Source of the DNA: Aphelenchoides besseyi | Lineage: Eukaryota > Nematoda > Chromadorea > Rhabditida > Aphelenchoididae | Direction of reading: 5' to 3' | NCBI GenBank assembly: GCA_024699855.1 | Contig: JAMPIQ010000002.1 | Span: 17,422,001-17,486,000, forward strand | Length of the DNA: 64,000 nt | Shown: positions 59,453 through 64,000 of the stretch, in pieces | Numbering within the stretch: position 1 is the first letter of the stretch | How the letters are laid out: every line of letters begins with the position of its first letter | Translations under genes and position numbers: made by a program | Notes under the pieces: model-generated | What the model saw: the letters and a program-made list of their open reading frames with translations, nothing else | Told to the model about the DNA's origin: nothing | The model's database searches: none

Positions 59453-61111
59453 TCAAAACGTTCGATAATAAGGTTCCCGTACTTTGTCCACCATTTTTGA
59501 TGCGGTTCGCGCCACGTTACGTAGCTGTTCGATTTCGTACTTCCAACCCGTCCAATAGTCGTCGACCATGTAGGGTAGATTGTGCTTCTCGCAAAACTCT
59601 CGAACCAGTGGCACCACCTGCAATGGCGTGTTTTTGTTTTGCTTACGAATTGCCGTCTGCTCTCACTTTACACAAATTGTTGCGAGGCATCGTCGGAAAC
59701 AAGTGATGTTCGATTTGATAGTTAAGTCCTCCCCAAAGCCAATCGATAAAATGAAATTGATCCGAACGCATGTTACGAGTTGTGTACACTTGAAGGCATG
59801 GATAGTTTTCGATAATTGACGCGTTGTCTAAACAATTCATCCATTATAACACTTATCGCACAGTCTAGTTTGTAGTGTTGGCCGTGAAACTCACATGGAA
59901 ATTTGTCGGTGGAATAGTGATTGAAAGTCACAACGTGCGCCAGAAGAAACCCACCGAAAAGTTGTGACGTGAAGAAATAAATCATGGCTGTCTGAAGGAA
60001 CGTTTCGTTACTTCGAACAAAGTTGCATTTTGCACGAACCTGAAGGTCGGGTAGATAGGATAGTTGCGTGAAGACGAGAAGCCAATGTATCAAAAGAATT
60101 AGTTGTTCGAACCGTGCACGTCGTCGATGAATCTAAAAGGAATGTTTGTTCTGCAAATCAAAATGTCAATTACATCATAGAAGTTGGTATTCATTGTCGA
60201 AACGAATTGAATCGACTGTAATAACCAACTCAATCGCAACAAAGGCATCGAAAATGTCCAATAGAGATGTTGATAGGGTAACATTTGAAGAACCCACGAT
60301 GAAGCGTCAAGTAGCTGGAATCGTAATTAAAACTCTACATTTCACTAAATTTACCTTCAAATCAGAAATCACTGTTGCAAAGAAGGGCATCAAATCCAAA
60401 TCGCCATCTCGACCAACGACATTTGTAGCAGCGTGATGAATGTTGTGTTGATTCTTCCAACCACCGGATGAGAATCCTTGTAGTAGGTTGCCGACAATCA
60501 ACGACATAAAATCGTTGAAATTGTGATTCTAAACTTCTAATTATTGACTTTATATTAATTCACTTAATCACCTTGAAATGCTGATGGTGACAGTACTCGT
60601 GAATCATCCAACCTAACTGTTGCCAAGCCAATCCCATCACTAAGGCCGAAGCAATGTAATACGTGTAGTACTGTAAAAGCAAAGCGATTCCGATTAAAAG
60701 CAAGGATTCCGTGAACTTTCGAGCAAAGAACAGGTGTGATCCGTTTAGCAGACCCATTGTACGAACACGAATACGCAGTTTATCGAAATCGTCGGTCACT
60801 TGTTTCGCCTTTTCCTCGCTCATTTCCCATTTTCCCATGTTCACATCGTACATTTCGGACCAAGTCGGATCTTTGTGATCGAATTTCGGCTCGACGTTCG
60901 GTTGCTTCTTGTATTGTTCCTGCAATGTTCTGTACGCTTCTTTAGAGCCGACATGAAACGTATGAAAGGCGGTTGTAGCGTCTTTGTTTTTGTACGCAGT
61001 CAATGCATTACCACCGGGATGCCAGCGAAGAAACTTTTCGTCAATCAACAACCAATGACCACCAATTTTAATGTAGAAATCTTCATGCTCATCGGTCTCG
61101 CGGATAACCAT
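59453..61111 (-). CDS. Front-end fatty acid desaturase with fused cytochrome b5 (FAT-3/FAT-4 type)
   Basis: Membrane diiron enzyme that introduces a delta-6 or delta-5 double bond into C18/C20 fatty acids in the ER, the route to long polyunsaturated fatty acids. The start [16 protein letters not shown] is at 61111; an acceptor ttcag about 40 bases upstream fits a 5' UTR exon or spliced leader. The N-terminal cytochrome b5 has the haem motif WHPGG. The three His boxes are HEYCHH (about 60580), HNIHH (about 60440) and the front-end signature QIEHH (about 59710). Other family blocks: [75 protein letters not shown]. The C-terminus resembles FAT-3/FAT-4 (LPYMVDDYW) and ends near PYYRTF at 59453. 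About seven exons with 40-70 bp introns. Regiospecificity cannot be read from sequence alone. Confidence 0.93.
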
Positions 61112-61891
61112 TTCGAAAACCGCAAGTTTGATCCGATGTTCGTAGCTGAAAATTGAAACTTAACGGTTCGAATATTAGTACACGAGTCGAAAGCTCAACG
61201 GTCTACAAACTCTTAATCGTTTATTGCAAACTAAGGTACAAGAACATTCCAGAGATGTGGAAATGCAAAAAGAAAAACGGAACACGTAAAAACATTTCAA
61301 ATGAAAAACGATTGTTCTTGAGTTGTGCGGGAATTGGCAGTATGAAGCTTTTGAAAAGTGGACGAAAAGAACAGCAACAATGATAACCTTTTTGAATGGG
61401 AACGTTCGTTTCCCAAAAAACACAACGTTTAGCACTTAGCAATGGGATTGGCAGGAACAAAAATACGATAAATCAAACACTAAACATCTTCTAGCAAAGT
61501 TTCGTTAGTATGAATCCGTCGTGTGGCTTAAGAACCGATCTGTCGGTCTTCACACCGAAACAGCAAAACCGAAAACGGTTTCCCCTACCGAGTTTTGCGC
61601 GGTGTTCGTCTTTTTATCGGCAAAAGTGGACGACGAGACGGTCGCCGAATGGGGCAGCAGGTTGTTGGTGTTCGCGAGAGTAAAACGCACAATACGAGAG
61701 CACCTTCACGTTCGCGTCAAGAAGCGGATTGGCCGGTCGGAGCGATTAGTTCGATGATTAACAAACGGATTTAGCGAACGAAAATTCAAAAGTGAAATAA
61801 AGTTCCGTGGTTTGTGAATGTACAAAGAATGAAGGTTGGAGGGAATTGGCTTAATAATCCGAAGATGTAATCAATTCGAGAAAAATCGCCA
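61112..61891. other. Intergenic region upstream of the desaturase
   Basis: About 780 bp with no supported coding sequence; desaturase promoter and 3' flank of the next minus-strand gene. Confidence 0.5.
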
Positions 61892-62807
61892 CTAAACCAC
61901 GTTGTTCGCTTTGGCTTCCACACTACCATCACCCGATTTGTTGGTTTCCTTTCTTTTCTTAACATTCGCTATGGACGAACGGATTGGAAAGGCCGACCTG
62001 CCGAATTTGGTGATATGACTAAAACGCGGAAAATTCAATTCCGACGATTTTTCGTTTAGTCGTCGAACGTAAATTTCCTTTATCGTTGGTCGGTTACGCT
62101 TCAATAGGTCTTCCACAATTGGAACGTCTAAAACAAACGATAAAAACGTTTGACACCAAAATCCACAACTTACAGTGCTTCTCCTGATTCACATTAACGA
62201 AAATATATCGCAACTCTAAACGAAAACATTAATTGTAATATACGCTTGTAGAGGTTACCATTTAACATGGCACAAACTTTTCTCAATGAGCTCATGATCG
62301 CACGAATCGTCCTCGGTTGACACAACGCTTCGATATAAATGGATCGTACGTGTATAAGACCCACTTTTATTAGAAGACTCAGACCTGAAAAGAAATTGGC
62401 TTCGAAGTTATTTGAGCAGATGTTTACCGTCGATCTTTCGAAACAACCGATGTCGACACCGATAGCTAGCAATGTAACAGGGCTCTCGACTTAAACAGTA
62501 TTTACTTCCGTTGATCTTGATGTTGATTGCTCGCATCTCGTCAAAGTAGTGCTTAACCCAAGTGTAATGTGGTTCGTTTAACATCTGAAAAGTCAAATGA
62601 AATCAATCGAAAATCACTCGCCTACCGCGATCTTCACGATCTCTTTGTACGATAAGCCGTCCAACATAATTTTTCGCGAGTACGGGGTCCTGAAACCTGA
62701 TTTCAAAAAGTTCGTTAGTTTACTTACAATTCGGTTAGTGCCGGAGTTGATTCGTTCGTGGTTTTGAGCTGTTGGTTCGTCGGTTTGACAGCTCGTTTCT
62801 TGCTCAT
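61892..62807 (-). CDS. Orphan protein of about 230 residues, possibly F-box/LRR-like
   Basis: Six exons splice cleanly on the minus strand from MSKKRAVKPTNQQLK (62807) to a stop at 61892. Introns are about 40-50 bp. An N-terminal helical block (YSRKIMLDGLSYKEIVKIAM) followed by WVKHYFDEMRAINIKING has the spacing of an F-box, and later segments (GLSLLIKVGLIHVRSIYIEA, LRYIFVNVNQEKHYVPIVED) resemble irregular leucine-rich repeats; both readings are weak inference. The C-terminus is basic and polar (NVKKRKETNKSGDG). No signal peptide or membrane helix. I do not recognise the protein; the exon structure itself is well supported by frame and splice sites. Confidence 0.65.
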
Positions 62808-63644
62808 TATGCTGACGACTAAAATTTCAGAATTTAAATTCAACGTTTATTCACGTATTTCGAGTTCGAATGAAAAGTAGGTGGTTGATTGAAAATGAAG
62901 CTCGAAAGAAAAAAACAGCTTTTTCCTATTTAATCCCCCTCCATCCGACCGCTTGCTCAAATTTTTCCCATTCTAATTTGCTCGCGTTTAATTTTTCGTT
63001 GGTCGTGAGCGTTGGGGTAATCATCGTTCAGTCCTCGATTCGTATCTACTTGAATTTATGTGGCGCTCTCGACATCGTGATCAATACCCGTTTGAGGCAA
63101 TTATTTCAGACATTGCGAGTTTAAATCCGCCAAAATAAAAGATTTAATGAATACGTTTTTCTTAACAAACCAAAAAATTCCCCTCAATCGATCCGCTACC
63201 GCCACTTGTGTCGCATTTCTGCTTAAAGTAACGCCACCAACCCACACCGATCCACGCCAATCCACGATTAGTCTTCGACAGAGATGTGGCTTTGGTGACA
63301 CAGCCGGTTGTAAGTTGCAATTGTGCGATGGAGAAGCGTTCGATTTGCAAGTCAAAAAAATTGAGCGAGCGGTCGGATGGAGGGTTAAATAGGAAAGATC
63401 CAAAAAAAATTTACAAACGAAACAACATCGATTATTAATGATCTTTTTTCCATTTCATTAGAACTCGTGCTATGACCGCAACGCAGTTTCGGAGCATCGA
63501 TTATTCGATCGAACTCGAAATGCCAGTCGATGAATTTTAGATCGGAAAATTTTTTCGCTAAACATATCGTCCACTGGGTGAGATTATTACGTTCAATTTG
63601 CTGCCCATTTTTGGTTGATTAATTTCTCTTTGGTGCCATTCAAA
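62808..63644. other. Divergent intergenic region before the Rab gene
   Basis: About 840 bp between divergent starts; no supported gene. Likely holds both promoters (inference). Confidence 0.5.
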
Positions 63645-64000
63645 ATGGAGTCCGAGGAGTCTTTCGATTATCTGTTCAAGATTGTACTAATTGGTGAGCA
63701 GACCACAAATCCATTTGTATCTCGAACATTTAGGTGATATTGGAATTGGAAAGACGTGTGTCGTTCAGGTATGTTCATTTTGATTAGCGAATCGATAAAC
63801 CTTCTTCAGCGCTTCAAAAACGGGACTTTTATCGAAAAGCAAGGAACGACCATTGGAGTCGATTTTACGATGAAGACGGTGATCATTGATGGGAAACGAA
63901 TTAAACTGCAGGTTAGCGAGTAGATTAGATTTTCGTCTTAGTTTCCCGTAGATCTGGGATACCGGTGGGCAGGAACGTTTTCGGACTATCACTCAATCGT
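63645..64000 (+). CDS. Rab GTPase, Rab19/Rab43-like, 3' end beyond the window
   Basis: Small GTPase of vesicle traffic. Start [17 protein letters not shown] at 63645; four exons begin within the window, with mini-introns (about 63694-63733, 63770-63810, 63911-63950). P-loop GDIGIGKTC, effector/switch I region [13 protein letters not shown], then [18 protein letters not shown] up to the window end. The order and the [17 protein letters not shown] and RFRTITQS blocks match the Rab19/Rab43 group. The switch II entry reads DTGGQ where nearly all Rabs have DTAGQ. NKxD, SAK and the prenylated C-terminus lie outside the window. Confidence 0.88.

Overview
The window is nuclear DNA of a small-genome animal, most likely a nematode. 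Genes are split by many very short GT-AG introns (most of those I delimited are about 37-50 bp). Several proteins match nematode or ecdysozoan families: a MEC-4/DEG-1-type degenerin, MAB-21, the BEACH protein SEL-2, an Egalitarian homologue, a Tailless/NHR-67-type receptor and a FAT-3/FAT-4-type desaturase. A few start codons follow closely behind a splice acceptor, as expected for a short 5' UTR exon or spliced-leader addition. I cannot name the species, and another ecdysozoan is not formally excluded.

Layout. 26-6256 (+): 3' part of acetyl-CoA carboxylase. 7379-20797 (-): SEL-2/neurobeachin-LRBA; its 3.9-kb intron inside the PH domain holds mab-21 on the opposite strand. 22316-23813: a Merlin/IS1595-type DNA transposon with TIRs, an 8-bp target duplication and a frame-broken transposase. 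23954-25797 (+): PXK-like PX-pseudokinase. 26149-32546 (-): DRG1 GTPase, split by a 5.0-kb intron that holds a single-pass membrane protein gene (29321-31922, +). 33035-34239 (-): orphan gene, with a duplicate of its 3' end near 35.5 kb. 36418-39399 (+): DEG/ENaC channel. 39947-41905 (-): Egalitarian homologue. 43222-43653 (-): three-exon precursor of an allatostatin-C/somatostatin-like cyclic peptide. 47102-49442 (+): nuclear coiled-coil protein. 49944-51244 (-): TRAM translocon protein. 52639-54078 (+): G3BP-like NTF2/RG protein. 55798-58925 (+): Tailless-type nuclear receptor. 59453-61111 (-): front-end fatty acid desaturase. 61892-62807 (-): orphan. 63645-64000 (+): start of a Rab19/43-type GTPase.

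The genes do not form one pathway. ACC and the desaturase are both in fatty acid synthesis; SEL-2, PXK and Rab act in membrane traffic; TRAM in ER translocation; G3BP, Egalitarian and DRG1 in RNA and translation; mab-21 and the NHR in development; the degenerin and the neuropeptide in excitable tissue.

The most notable points are: the ancient mab-21-in-sel-2 nesting; the neuropeptide gene, which is recovered only by splicing; the DRG1 nested pair; an Egalitarian whose exonuclease residues are replaced while its dynein light chain motif remains; a G3BP without a recognisable RRM; and the Merlin copy just upstream of PXK. Exon boundaries come from splice motifs and reading frames, not transcripts.
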